This document shows positions 33,447 through 47,549 of a stretch of DNA of 64,000 bases, one piece after another (the first letter of the stretch is position 1; every line of letters starts with the position of its first letter). Under the pieces are notes generated by a model, which saw only the letters and a program-made list of their open reading frames with translations, made no database searches and was not told the DNA's origin. The translations under genes were made by a program, and so were the position numbers. The stretch comes from Antedon mediterranea. Lineage: Eukaryota; Echinodermata; Crinoidea; Comatulida; Antedonidae. Location of the stretch: assembly GCF_964355755.1 (NCBI RefSeq), contig NC_092670.1:35575795-35639794 (forward strand), given 5' to 3'.

Positions 33447-36371
33447 ATGGTAAGTTTATACACAAAACAAACTATAGTTATGCCTTTTTCGAATCGATGT
33501 TATAAGCATAGATTATGACTCACTCTAGTTCTGAGTTGAACAAAGTGACAGTTAGGTTTAATGAAAACACTACGACCATTATAGATTATTGTTTAAAAAC
33601 AAATAATTAAGCCTAAATTCCAATGACGGGGACTCAGTACAATTCCACACGTGTTTTCTTCAAAGACGAACATTAGGCCAACTGGTTCTATGGGCGAGTT
33701 CAGGCTTAGCAATTTACACGGATAAGTTGGTTACTGTCCATCAATAGCGATAATGCTAAAGCTTAGTAAATTAACTAAACTTGAACGTGTCCTAAAAAGT
33801 CTGTACACCTTAACTCGATGATCGATTGACGAGAAGGCATTTATTTATTAGAACTTGGCAGCAGACTTCCCCAAAAGGAATCACACAGAATAGGAATCTC
33901 TTGTTAAAAAATGTAATTTTCTAATATTTAGTAAATTATTATTACATAAAAATAATGTTATGTTGCAGGTTGTCAATCGTGGCCGATGCTGTGTTGCAAA
34001 TTCATTAAAATCAGTAATAGTGTTTCTTCTTTTGTGGGGAATAATATTAGGCATCTATGAATTGTCTTCGATAAAAAGCAATCACATCAAAGTTAAAGAT
34101 GTGTGCATAACTTGTCGAAGTATGAGTAGGTGAGTTTGAAGTTTAACAGGTCATAGATACAGTAGTTTCCCTTTTAGTTTAATATTTGTTTAAATTATAT
34201 TGAATATATTTATATTAAACATAATTGTTGTACAATCTTTAATATGTCTAAAGCTCTGTCTACACTATCAAACTATTTTGAAGAAAAAAAGTGTGATGTG
34301 GCCAAATAATGGTATTGACATGACATCATCATGTCCATGTATGGTTTGATAGTGTAGACAGAGCTAAAAAAGGAATGCATCACCACATCGTCGTATCAAG
34401 TCAACAGATAATTCTTTGTTTTCTCTTGTTAACTGACAATACCATATGATGTAAAACTATAACACGATTATTTTTCTTTTTAAAGCTCCGTCAAACTGAA
34501 TGAGCTTCCAAAACTTAGGATGGCCTCGTCGAATCGACCATTATTACCGACAAACCGAAATGAATTCATCAATAGGCGTACATCGAAAAAGTCTAAATTG
34601 AGTAAGACTACCTTACACACAGATGCACACAACAGCCTCAACTCAGTATTTCGTAAGCAAATCAACGCTACAGCTGTATCACTTATGCGGTAGGCACATC
34701 TTTGATATAATAGCTTTTAAGTGTGTGAGGTGGTAACGATTGACTTGTTGATTATCTACCAATACAGTATAGTTCGGTCTTACCATTGCGATGGGGGTTT
34801 ACCAACAATGAGGTATTGATATATCGGTGATTGGTGGTAGTGAATAGTTATGGTAGTGGTGTTGATTATGTAATTATTTTCGGTTCAAACCGAGACGACG
34901 CATTTTGATTGGAGGTTACTGGTGGTGTTGAAAATTACCCTAACGATGACAATTGTGGTGATGGCAGAGCGATTAGCCACGTATGGATATGCGACAAAAC
35001 CATTATTTGAATCATCAGCGTTTTCACGCACGTGGAAGATACGTGTTTAGAAAGTCTGCAGTACTAAACAATGTTTTTCTTTTTTTAGGCAAAAATTAAT
35101 AACCAACGGCTTTTCGCCAAGGGATAGTGTACACATCTATAAAATAACCTACAGACGTGGAAAAGGCGTAGCCGGCGTATCGTTCCCGGAACATTCCAAA
35201 CACTGGACGCGACCAGATGGATCACCATGGTTGTCTGAAGCTGAAACATGTGCTGTTGTGGGAAACAGTGGGATATTGAAAGGAAGTAAATGCGGTAACG
35301 AAATAGACTCGCACGATTTGGTTTTTAGAACTAATATGTCGCCTATTGACGGTTTCGTTAAAGACGCCGGACGAAGAACGACTCTGAACACCGTGAACAG
35401 AGTGGCAGCTGACAAGATATTCAAGTGCTTGATAGTTAAACAGAGACAATGCCGCACGCCGGCTTTGGATTATGCGAGTAGCCACTTAACTGATGCCATA
35501 ATATGGATGCCTAAGATGAATACAAGAGCAAATCAGTATTACAGAAGAGCCATATCGGAGTTCCAGAAGTACTTCAGAGGATTCGTATTTGGATATCCAA
35601 ATAAAAACCTGGAATTACCTATACGCAAGTTAGTATAAATTCTCTTTAATACTCATACATAAACCGGATATGTCTATACTATCAAATGCTATGTGACAAA
35701 AAAATGCTATGTGCCCATGGACATTATGATGTCAAATCACTACTATATTTGTGCATATCACTATCCTATTTGGACACATCACACTTTTTTGTACTGTTAA
35801 ACTAGTTTGACAGCAGAGCTTTAAAAGAGACAATTTTTGTTTTGTCGTCTTACTAAACTGAAAGTTTACAATAAATTAGATTTAACTCGCACTTCGGCAA
35901 TTGACGCAAGGCAGAGAGTTGTTGTTTTTTGATTTCTAATTAACAAATCTATAGAAAAACGACAGGATTGAAAACATTTTGGTAAGGTCTAATAAAAAAA
36001 AATTAGTAATATGCTTATATGACCATCATTCACAATAAATCAAGCAACGATATAAAAAGGTATTTTTAGGTTTTCTGTAACCATATGATTTGTTTTTGTT
36101 TTCTATCAGGCTGTGGAACCTAACTGATGTGCCTACGTCGGGTCTCTATCTATATGCTATTGCAGGTACGGTGTGTAAAAAGATATCCTTGTATGGGTTC
36201 TATCCGTTCACACATACAGAATCTGGACGAGCATTAACATATCACTATTTCGATGAAGAAACTATCGTGGACAGAATCATACCTCATAACATGACAAGGG
36301 AGTATTTGGAGTTATTAAAACTAAACGAAGCAGGTGTCGTACGATTAGTTACTGATAATTGTAAACAATAG
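33447..36371 (+). CDS. ST8SIA-like: ST8Sia-like alpha-2,8-sialyltransferase (GT29)
   Basis: Five coding exons give 389 aa: 33447-33449 (the ATG alone), 33969-34129, 34486-34689, 35089-35628 and 36110-36371. All junctions are GT-AG and the phases fit (1170 nt). It is a Golgi type II membrane enzyme: short cytosolic tail, signal anchor SVIVFLLLWGIILGIYEL at about residues 15-32, then a stem. Sialyl motif L starts at about 177 (CAVVGNSGILKGSKCGNEID...FRTNM), motif S is at about 311-336 (PTSGLYLYAIAGTVCKK...YGFYPF), and HYFDEE carries the motif VS histidine at about 348. The motif L and S cysteines that form the family's disulfide are both present. The enzyme would transfer sialic acid from CMP-sialic acid to sialylated glycans. 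The ST8Sia assignment rather than ST3 or ST6 rests on motif resemblance. The non-coding part of exon 1 was not delimited. The start is unusual in that the ATG touches the splice donor. Confidence 0.85.
34251..34366. mobile_element. MITE AAGCTCTGTCTACAC family, copy 1
   Basis: The termini are AAGCTCTGTCTACACTATCA and TGATAGTGTAGACAGAGCT. It lies in the sialyltransferase intron between exons 2 and 3. Confidence 0.85.
35666..35826. mobile_element. MITE AAGCTCTGTCTACAC family, copy 2
   Basis: A degenerate copy with TGTCTATACTATCAAATGC at the left and AACTAGTTTGACAGCAGAGC at the right, in the sialyltransferase intron between exons 4 and 5. The interior ATGTGACAAAAAAATG and GACACATCACACTTTTTTG phrases are those of the other copies. 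Confidence 0.75.
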
Positions 36372-36423
36372 CCGGAATGATTGATTCCGCAACGACGTCT
36401 GACGCAAGCGCAAGACCACTCTA

Positions 36424-36566
36424 GAGCTTGGTGCCCACTGGAAATGATGCAAGGACGCAAGACCAATCAAAACCGATGGATTATTCGAATTGTTGCTTGT
36501 GATTGGTCAATTTGATTTCGTTGCGGCTTACGCCCTTGCGTTGCGTCCAAATGGGAACCAAGCTTG
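36424..36566. mobile_element. MITE AGCTTGGTTCCCACT family, copy 1
   Basis: The ends are AGAGCTTGGTGCCCACTGG and GGGAACCAAGCTT, with GACGCAAG/CTTGCGTTGCGTC mirrored inside. It lies 50 bp beyond the sialyltransferase stop codon, so it may be part of the 3' UTR. Confidence 0.6.
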
Positions 36567-36898
36567 ACTTTCGAAAACAACCGGGATACGCATGTTGTAT
36601 GGTCAGTAACGTTTAATTTCATAAACATAACATTTGGACGATCTGCTATTTAACAGTTGATTTTCTTTTAAAAAACCGAAATGGAAGATTAGATCAGATC
36701 TAAATATTATATTTATTGACTGAATTGTGTATGAATCTTGCTGGCTGTAACAACATGTAGTAGGCCTAACATGCCTACTCTATTAAAATGGAAAATGGAA
36801 ACAAAGTAAATTATTGTATTTTTTCTGTACAATAACATATTTATTGAACATTATAACTTTGAACTTGATAGTTCCTTATCAGGTACTGCCTCTGTTTA

Positions 36899-37095
36899 AT
36901 GGTTCCCACTAGCGACGCTACGCAGCGACGTATCGACGCAAAGTGCTGTATTGTGTAATTACAATTGGGAACCGACGACGCAACAGTGCTTCCAACATCG
37001 TTGGTGAGGTTTCACGCAGGCGGGGGCAAACTCAATGATTGGAAGGGCATTTTCTTACGTTGCATAGGTTGCGTTGCTAGTGGGAACCAAGCTTT
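36899..37095. mobile_element. MITE AGCTTGGTTCCCACT family, copy 2
   Basis: The left end is TGGTTCCCACTAGCGACGC and the right end GCGTTGCTAGTGGGAACCA. It lies between the convergent sialyltransferase and MORN2 genes. Confidence 0.65.
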
Positions 37096-37563
37096 AGTGA
37101 CATGATACTGACGACGATGTTTTTCATAGCGCTTTTGTCGTTTGATGATATTCATATTTTTTAAGTAGTTTATATCTGCTGCTGCTTTTACGGATTTTTT
37201 CGAGAGCTTTTCCAACTTTCGTTAAGTCCTTGCCGATAGCGTAGAAAAAGTAACATAAACTTGAGTAAAACAAGCAGCAGCTGATATAAACTACTTACAA
37301 AATTGTAAAACTTTTTCAAAATGTATAATACAATAAGCAATTGTTAATGATGTTGATAACGACGACGATATCATCTGTGACAAAGGTGAAAACCATCTGC
37401 GTTTATCAATGGGTCAGTTTACTCAAACTTCAGGTTGGCCGCAAATCGAAAAAATAACCATTATTAATCATTGTATTGAATAGAATATTATTATACAATT
37501 TAATTTCCTATACAAAAATATTATACAAACTGAAATACAATAACCAACGATTGTGATGTACAA

Positions 37564-39536
<1,973 letters not shown>

Positions 39537-40125
39537 TTCAGCAGCACAATATGATTATGTTCTTCCAATAAATTTCAATTTAACTGTGTCAACTTTGTGC
39601 TTGATGTATCTTGGTTACGTTTCTATGACACGCCCATGGTGCCTGGATTTTAATTTTTTGTTTATGTTTATGTTTATTTTAGATATAATGGGTAAGTTTA
39701 GGCGTTTAAAGTTTATATTATGAAATTACACTTTAAAAGGTAATATAATTACTTGTTTAGATCTAATATTAATTAACCTGGAATTACTAGGCCTAGGTAT
39801 AATATTCCTATTTATTCGACAAACATAAGGCACATTCATCACACCATAGCCAGTTAGAATACTGCCCTCACCCTGTAACAAAACGAAATTATACGTACTC
39901 GTTTGTTTTGTACACGACGTACGTGTATGTGATGTTGTTCATGCGTCAAATTTTAGCTGTCATTTGTGTTTTTGGTATTCATGTAAGTTATATATACGAA
40001 TAAATAGGATTTCCTAAATTAATACAAGATTAGGATATCCTCAATACATTATAGGCAATATACTTTTAAGCAAATAAAAAGCTAGGTTACTAAAAGAAGG
40101 CTAAGCCTAGGGCCTAGCTAGGGCA
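39537..40125. other. Upstream region of MORN2
   Basis: It holds unremarkable AT-rich sequence and short TAGGCCTAGG motifs. No gene was recognised. Confidence 0.45.
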
Positions 40126-40618
40126 AAATCTCAAATACAACGTTTGCAGCGCTTGCAAAATATGGCAGCTAGAATTGTAACTTATACAAAATCAAACGCT
40201 CACATAACTCCTGTCCTGATGGATTTGCATTGGTTGCCTGTTCAACAACGTATTAAGTACAAACTTGCGTTGTTTGTATTCAAGATCCTAAATGACAGTG
40301 CTCCTGCTTATTTATCTGACCTTGTGGATCGTTACGAATCATCCCGCAGAGGCCTACGATCATTGTCACAAAACCTTCTTCAAGAGCGTAGAGCGAAAAA
40401 TCAGTGGGGTCAGAGATCTTTTTACGTTGCGGCCGCAAGTGTATGGAACAGCTTACCAGCAACAGTTAAATGCTCAACTAGTCTAAACAGTTTCAAGACC
40501 AACCTAAAGACGTCGCTATTCGCTGATGTTCTCGCACGTTGTTAATGCACAAAGCGCAATGAGCGCCACATGGGTGGAGGATACCGGCGCTATATAAGTT
40601 TTCATTTATTATTATTAG
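40126..40618 (+). pseudogene. LINE 3' end (CR1/L2-type reverse transcriptase C-terminus)
   Basis: The frame 40144-40545 contains LQNMAARIVTYTKSNAHITP, LHWLPVQQRIKYKLALFVFK, WGQRSFYVAAASVWNSLP and SFKTNLKTSLF, the familiar C-terminal tail of CR1/L2/Jockey-type LINE proteins. The 3' UTR ends in GGCGCTATATAAG and a (TTA)n tail. 5'-truncated. Confidence 0.85.
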
Positions 40619-41932
40619 GCCTAGTTAGGCTCTAGTCTAGGTTACTAGGCCTAGGCGGATGACGGTCGAAGCGGCCGCCAGTTCAATAACGGTAATTTGT
40701 ATGGAACTCCGTGTGTGCTTTGATTGTCGTTGTTTTGTAATTTTTGATTGTCATTGTTTCGATCGACAGGTTTTCTTTTCCTCGGACGTAAATAACAACC
40801 TACTGTACATTATTAATATCTATAGTAATTTATTCTCTTTTTTTACAGATTGAATGTGATACGTTCTTTTAAACGAAATGGCGAATCGATGATTACTTCC
40901 TATAGGCTATATGTTTAATAAAGTCAATAAAATACATTGTGGTGTTTGTATTGTATATTAATATAATATATAATAAGCCAATTATTAAGAATAATGTATA
41001 TATTTTTTCAATAAAGTATAACAAAATATATATATATTTGTTATTGTATATTAATATATTAGTAAAGTAACTACTGTAAGTAGTACGTGTTCGCAAACAT
41101 AATTTAATTACAATAACATGATGACATCAATTTATTTATTTAATATCCTAAATTGTTTTATACCTTCAGATATATAAATATTGATCAATTTAAAATGAGT
41201 TTTAAATAATAAAATAACATGCAAGTGTCTGTACGGTACGGTAATTAATTACGCGAATTTCTGCTAATAACTCGACTGGCGGCCGGCCAGGAATAGTGCT
41301 GTAGAAGGTTGCGTTTTCGTCTTTACGTTGCTTTATTGAAAACACAAACAATGTATTACAATGGAATAACACTTAAATGTATAACACACCCTATTACTAA
41401 TCAATAAAAACAAGATTCGATAGTACAGTGTAAACTAAACGAGATATAAAAATTCTGCAATACCGTACGTAAATTATTATTGCAATAATGTATAAAGATT
41501 CGATGTAAATGAGATATAAAGATTCGGCAATACCGTACGTAAATTATTAATGCAATACTGTATAAAGATTCGATAGTATGTAAATGAGATATAAATATTC
41601 GGCAATACCGTACGTAAAGCCGTAGGCCTAGCTAGACTTTCTGATTTCTAGCCTGTGGTGTGCTACGAATTTATCCAGCGCCTCTTATTCTAGGCCCAGC
41701 AGTAGGCTAGGCCTAGGCTATCAATCATGGTGGTAAAGTACATGTTGTACTCGATTAACCCTCCCACTTCAGGCAAGCAGGAGTAAATTAATTAAGAATA
41801 ATTAATAATAATAACAAACATTTTATTTTACAGTAGGCCTATTTCTTATTTTTTCAGACTTTTTAAACCTTGATTGATATGACGACAGGTAGTAAATAGA
41901 AATAGGACGAAAGGCAGTTTAGAAATAAATAA
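40619..41932. other. Spacer and probable 5' region of the FLYWCH gene
   Basis: Mostly AT-rich, with a ~72-bp tandem repeat at 41414-41619. A splice-acceptor-like TTTTACAG at 41826-41833 could define the 5' UTR exon that carries the FLYWCH start codon. No other gene was recognised. Confidence 0.4.
41414..41619. repeat. ~72-bp tandem repeat, about 2.8 copies
   Basis: The units share GATTCGAT, GAGATATAAA and GCAATACCGTACGTAAA in order. Confidence 0.8.
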
Positions 41933-43989
41933 ATGGCAGAACCAGAACCAACAAAAGAGAATGACACATGTCCTCTTGCAACCACAAAAACAAAGAGAAA
42001 TGTTGGACCAAAGTCTAAGAGACAGAAAATCAATCAAAATAAAGAAGACATTCAGAATGATATGACTGATAACCATGAAGAACAGAAAGATGAAGAAAAT
42101 AGTGTGAAAAATAATAGCAGTATTGAAAACCAAGATTGGCAACCTCTTGTATTTCCGACTAAAGGTAAAATTAAATTTGAGGATTTTAAAAACATAATTC
42201 TTGCATTTGGAGGTGTCCCCTTAGGTGTTCTCCACTACGTTTTAACATTAAATAACATTAAACAATGTAGGGACCAATTATAAGGTTTAAAAGAGAGATA
42301 CCGTAATATTTAAGTTTAGCAATTTAATTTTTTTTTTTTTAATATCTTTAGTAGATGAAACTATGTTACCACTTCATGTTGTCGTCGAATATATTTCAAC
42401 ATTTGAGCCAGAACGCAAGCAACACTTTTTGTTCCTGGCACACGACCTATCCTTACGGAACCTAACACACACAGTGCTCAATAAAGTTGGATTCCGCAAT
42501 CTGGATAAATTATATACATTTGAAGGTATGGATGAGATAAGATATGCAGTGGTAATGGCTAGGGAATTTCTGCTACAGTAGAGTGGCATGAAGACCAATA
42601 AGTTACAAAATTTAAGTTTTTAATTGAAGAACCGATACCAGAAAAGAGTGGGTTCAGTAGATATAATACATCCGTAGATATAATACAAATTCATCCGATT
42701 ATCTGTGCTGTATCACCACATGCTAGACACATAAATTCTGTAATACACTACAGTGTCAATATGTACTGTTTCATATGTGGTTTCTGTATTGTATTAAGGT
42801 TAGATGTAAGACCTCTCATACAGGTATCATGTGGTACATATTTGACACTTTTATAGAATTTGCCTATGATATTGGACAAATTATACATACCAGGATTTAA
42901 CTAACCAATGTATTATAAATATTTACAGGACGTCTTCAGATTGGGTCGTTGAAACCGCTTACTTTCAGTACTATTACAGACAACCTTGATGACTCTATTG
43001 AGAACTTGTTTAAGTCAATTATTTCCAATGTAATTCTGTACATCAAAGTAAAAAAGATGTAAGTTTCTTTCTATTCTTTAAAACTTTCTTTGATTCTGTA
43101 ATAATCTGTAGATCTTGAATTTTGTTGACTGAGACTTCTATGTCATTGTGGTAGAGTTCATAGTATTGTATATTTCAATTTTAGACTCGATGACACCAAT
43201 GAAGAAGAAAGACTAAACTATCAAGAGGTACGGCTGATACGTGGCACAGGATACCTTATTAATGATTACTTCTATGTTAGCGATCGGCAAAGTGATAGAA
43301 AGGACGTTCTATATTTGCGCTGCAATCGTCAACGACAAGGTAACTGTCCTTCTCGTGCTCGGATTCTTCGTGAGCTTGGATGTGCAGTGTTGGCAAATAA
43401 AAATCACAACCACCCGCCACCTAATGTACATAAGCACGAGTTTATGCATCGTTGCCGGAACGATTCCCGTGACCCTAAAAAATTTAGTAGAAATTTAAAA
43501 GATATATATGATGAGATTTGTGAAGATGTTTTAAATTGTAGTGATGAACAATTATCAGAAGCTCAGCAGGCAGTCCAGGACTGGGACAGTGTTAAAAAAA
43601 TTATGCAGAAATGCCGCAGTCGTGGATTGAAACTTCATCGGGCGAATTTGAAGGACAGCGATTCTCTTTCAAACTTTTATGTTATGGCTAACAAATCAAA
43701 ACGAATGAAAATGGAAAACGATACACCAGATAATTCATCTAGGACTGAGGACAACTCTACAAATCAGGAATTTATTTCACTTCGGGACACTACCTTCTTT
43801 AGTGCTGTGCCACAAATAAATTTACCATCAGGTAATAGTGTACCGCTAATGGTTGATGGTGTTAGGAGTGAACCTCTTCCAGTTAATAATGCACATCAGA
43901 CATATAATAATAGTCAGTACCACATGAATACAAATTGGACTACAACAGAAAACTTTATGGTGCATGTGCAGACATCCAGTACAAATTAA
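41933..43989 (+). CDS. FLYWCH-type zinc-finger protein
   Basis: Four coding exons give 446 aa: 41933-42164, 42352-42525, 42929-43058 and 43185-43989, all GT-AG with matching phases (1341 nt). The N-terminus is acidic/basic with a KSKRQK-type nuclear signal. Exons 2 and 3 encode a helical segment (for example LPLHVVVEYISTFEPERKQH) that I do not recognise. Exon 4 opens with a FLYWCH-like finger, GTGYLINDYFYVSDRQSDRK...YLRCNRQRQGNCPSRARI...NHNHPPP, at about residues 195-260. Its zinc ligands Cys-Cys-His-His are all present. A polar Asn/Ser-rich tail of about 180 residues follows. FLYWCH domains bind DNA or protein and also occur at the N-terminus of Mutator-like transposases, so transposon ancestry is possible. 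No transposase catalytic domain is present. AATAAA lies at about 44080. Confidence 0.75.
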
Positions 43990-44404
43990 ACAAAAGTGGT
44001 GTTTATCGTTGGTCAGTCTTTTTGTATAAAGCAAGTGGATAAGATGGATATGCTATAATGCATTGCCAAACAATAGATTAATAAAGAATAAATGTTGTGT
44101 TATTGTACCACAGTTTCAATTTATTAATTGGTAATCACTAATAAAGTCAAACTACTGTAAATAATTAAAAACCTGCAGCTCCTTGGATAGATTTTTAAAT
44201 AATTTTGAATAAATAATAATAAGGTGGCAGTATTATATGATACTCTGACAAACTGTACATTGGACTGCTGCTTTTATATTGCTTTATAATGAATAAAAAA
44301 CATCTGTAATTAAGTTTTTATATCGCTAGCGACATTAAGAACTATCGCCTCTGCTATCAGGCCAATGGCATTTAACTCCTAAATATTAACTCTAAATAAA
44401 TAAT

Positions 44405-46130
44405 CCATCGATTGTTGCATTCACCAAATAACACCAATCTTTAAATCTGGAGACAAACCTAACGTTAACAATTACCGTCCCATTTCTGTTCTTTCTATTT
44501 TTGCCAAAACCTTTGAACGTATAATTTATGATAGGACGTATTCCTTCATTCAAAAACACCAAATTCTCTGCGAGAATCAATACGGTTTTCGTTAAGGATA
44601 CGATTCAGCAATGGCCCTCCTGCAACTCACTAATGATATTATGCCATTGAAAACAATAAATTTGCTTCTGGTATTTTCATAGATCTTTCTTTGACACCAT
44701 AGACCATTCAAAATTATGGTATTCGCGGAATCACTAACAACCTCTTTAATAGTTATCTCTCAAACAGACTCCAATTTACCAAATTCAATAATGCTTCCTC
44801 CAAATTCCTTCCTATATCTCATGGTGTCCACCAAGGTTCTTTACTAGGCTCTCTACTTTTTTTTACTTTACAAGTCCTTGTCCTTTGAAACACCAAAAAA
44901 AGAAGGTCAAAATATTCTAAATTTAAAGTGGCCATATCAAAGTAATATTAAAGTTATTCACTTTAAGTCGAAAATTTAAGCCAAAAACAACAAGTTTACG
45001 TAATTAACAGGTAAATTAGTTTGATTACATTTCATCTGGAAAATCGTCACGAGCGAAAGTAAACAAAGATTTCAAACCATGAGTACGCATTATGCATATG
45101 CTAAATTAGGATTGTTTACAACTCGTCACGGTTAAGAAGGTATTTTCACACACAGATCATGAGGAAGTTTTATGATTATGCATACAGGGTAGCCAAACAA
45201 GCGTATTTCATTATGGGATATGTTTGGATTGAAAACTTTGACTGGAAGTCAAAGTTATTTTTTTAACAAAAAAACGTCTGTATTTCAGTAAAAAAAAATT
45301 TTTTTTCAAAACATTTTTGGTGATAGTTAATAACTATTATCAAAATGACCCACCTTTTTTCGAAATCTTTAATTTTTTTATTTTTTTGGAATTAGTCAAA
45401 GGGACAATACATCTTTAATGATATTAACGCATCCTCTAATAAACTTTCTTTTTTCCTTTACGCTGATGATACCACCGCCCTTTATACCAATAAGAACTTC
45501 CAGTAACTTGTTAAAACTGTTAATCAAGAGCTTGTTTTTAATTATTTTTCAGAAAATAAGCTTTCAGTTAATACCAAAAAATGCTGTGCAATTTTTTTTC
45601 GGAATCCAAACAAGAATATTCCTTTGATGCATGGACAGATTGAAATTAACAAATATATAATTCAAATTGTAAACAATACTAAATTTTTGGGCGATTCAGG
45701 GATTCAGGTCTTGTGGAAACCGCATAAAAAGATCTCCAAAAACATTGGTATTATTGTTAGACTTTCTTTCTTTATTCCATGCCATATCCCCTCCGTACCC
45801 TTTACTGTAGCCGAATCCTTCCATATCTTAATTACTGCAATATTGTATAGTGCAACACACCTATGATCAATCAAACACAATTAATAGCCTCTTTGTTAAG
45901 CAAAAGAAGGCCGTTCGCATTATCACTGGCGCTCAACCTTTAGCCCACACTGACCAACTATTCTCATCTCTTAATTTACTTAAACTTAAAGACATTAATA
46001 TACTCCAACAAAGCAATTTTCTTTATTCTTTAACCAACGGCTTATACTCTCCTCAATTCTGTACTTTATTTCATTCTTATTCTTACTACCATACTTACCC
46101 TTACTAGAGAGAGCCGCAACCAACTTGCAT
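44405..46130 (+). pseudogene. Broken Jockey/CR1-type LINE reverse transcriptase
   Basis: Reading across frames gives FKSGDKPNVNNYRPISVLSI, ENQYGFR, HGVHQGSLLGSLLF, then (after an insertion at 44867-45418) the catalytic LYADDTT, and later KKAVRIITGAQPLAHTDQLF. These are the successive motifs of a non-LTR reverse transcriptase. Several frameshifts and stops make it inactive. Confidence 0.85.
44867..45418 (+). mobile_element. MITE of the GACAATACATCTTTAA family, long copy, inside the LINE
   Basis: The right end GGGACAATACATCTTTAA matches the family and the left end is degenerate (AGTCCTTGTCCTTTG). It splits the reverse transcriptase between GSLLF and the INDINAS...YADDT block, so it inserted after the LINE. 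At about 550 bp it is the longest family member here. Confidence 0.75.
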
Positions 46131-46544
46131 ATTCCCCAGCATAAAAAACATCATTCCAACTCAACATCAGATTCAGTGGTCCCAAAATTTAGAATAATTT
46201 ACCCATCAAAATCAAGAATTTAACAACGAAGAAAAGCTTTTCATATAATTTCAAACGCCATACTTTCATTCAATAATAAAAAGGGGAAAAATACCGCTAG
46301 GCTACTCATTACAGTTACAGCTGCTTTTGTTGACCCTTTCTGTTTTTCTGTTTTACACTTCTTTTAATGTTGTAATCTCATAATTTACAAATGTAAATTT
46401 AAAGAAATGTTATAAGCATTTATTTATGTATTGAATTGAGAGGAGTTACTGTTTTAATTTATACAAGATATATAATGTTTTAACCGAGCGGTAACACGCA
46501 GGTTTAATAATGATTTTGCGAAATCGCTTAAAATTAAATGAAAA

Positions 46545-46706
46545 TGTTTTCCTTAAAAAAATGCAATTTAAAGCATGGTCTAATTGGCTGCCAGCCAATG
46601 GATTTTATAAGTGAAAACATTATTTGTTTCCGTTTTTTTTTCTATGAGCGAGTAACATTTAATTAATCTTCATTTTTCATGTTTTTGGGGGACAATACAT
46701 CTTTAA
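46545..46706 (+). mobile_element. MITE of the GACAATACATCTTTAA family, partial copy
   Basis: It contains TTGGCTGCCAGCCAATGG, TTATTTGTTTCCG and the terminus GGGGGACAATACATCTTTAA. The left end is not clear. It ends 170 bp from the H2B stop codon. Confidence 0.7.
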
Positions 46707-46759
46707 GCTTATAAAATACAATAATCCGAACAAAAGCCAATTTAGGTTGTATAAAAACA

Positions 46760-46765
46760 TTTATT
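46760..46765 (-). terminator. Polyadenylation signal of H2B gene 1
   Basis: AATAAA on the minus strand, about 108 nt past the stop. No canonical histone stem-loop (GGCTCTTTTCAGAGCC type) lies between. Confidence 0.65.
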
Positions 46766-46872
46766 AACTGACAACACACATAAAATACAAGTCAAAATAT
46801 TGGTCACTATTGCAGTTCAAATTATTCAATTCCAAAATGTTCAAAACGGCAGCTCATTTTCAAGTCCCTGGA

Positions 46873-47250
46873 TCAGTTGCTGCTGCTTGTGTATTTTGTG
46901 ACCGCCTTCGTTCCTTCACTGACCGCATGCTTAGCAAGTTCTCCCGGCAAAAGTAGTCTCACTGCCGTCTGCACTTCTCGGCTACTTATGGTAGATTTCT
47001 TGTTGTACTGAGCCAATCTTGATCCTTCATTTGCAATACGTTGAAATATATCGTTCACGAAACTGTTCATGATTCCCATAGCTCGGCTTGAAATACCAGT
47101 GTCTGGGTGGACTTGCTTCAACACCTTGTAGATGTAGATATTGTAGCTCTCCTTTCGTTTACGTTTGTTTTTCCTGCTTGGATTCGACGAAACCGCCATC
47201 TTAGAACCAGATTTATTAGCAGCTTTTCCAATGTTACTCTTTTTCGGCAT
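46873..47250 (-). CDS. H2B: Histone H2B, gene 1
   Basis: Intronless, 125 aa, the usual H2B length. A Lys/Ser-rich N-tail precedes the histone fold with [56 protein letters not shown] and [20 protein letters not shown], then KYTSSSN. It packages DNA as a dimer with H2A. The start is the first ATG of the frame. Upstream on the minus strand are an octamer ATGCAAAT (47363-47370) and a CCAAT box (complement of ATTGG near 47400), both usual in H2B promoters. It is polyadenylated in type: AATAAA and no stem-loop. The body is nearly identical to gene 2 at 51163-51537; the N-tail and residues such as QRIANEGSR versus ERIANEASR differ. Confidence 0.95.
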   Translation of the reverse strand: MPKKSNIGKAANKSGSKMAVSSNPSRKNKRKRKESYNIYIYKVLKQVHPDTGISSRAMGIMNSFVNDIFQRIANEGSRLAQYNKKSTISSREVQTAVRLLLPGELAKHAVSEGTKAVTKYTSSSN

Positions 47251-47362
47251 TTTGGTAGATTCAGGTTATAACTCACAGAAGATACAAGAGAAGTGTTCAG
47301 TTCCAGTTCAGTGTTGGATTTGACTGAGAAGACGTCAAATCATTGTATTTATAGTGAAGCTC

Positions 47363-47370
47363 ATTTGCAT
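47363..47370 (-). promoter_or_regulatory. Octamer element of H2B gene 1
   Basis: ATTTGCAT on plus (ATGCAAAT on minus), about 115 bp upstream of the start codon. Octamers are characteristic of H2B promoters. Confidence 0.65.
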
Positions 47371-47549
47371 AAAGGTGCAAATTATTTTTCGTAGCCTTGA
47401 TTGGTCGAAATGTATAGCCAGGTGTTTCCTCTTGAAAGCGTAAAACACTAGAGGTATGTTATTTCACACAAAGGCCGTTTAAGTAAACAAAATGAATTGT
47501 CTACGCCGTGGATGTCAGGCATTGTGTCGAAGTATACGGTTCTACGTGG

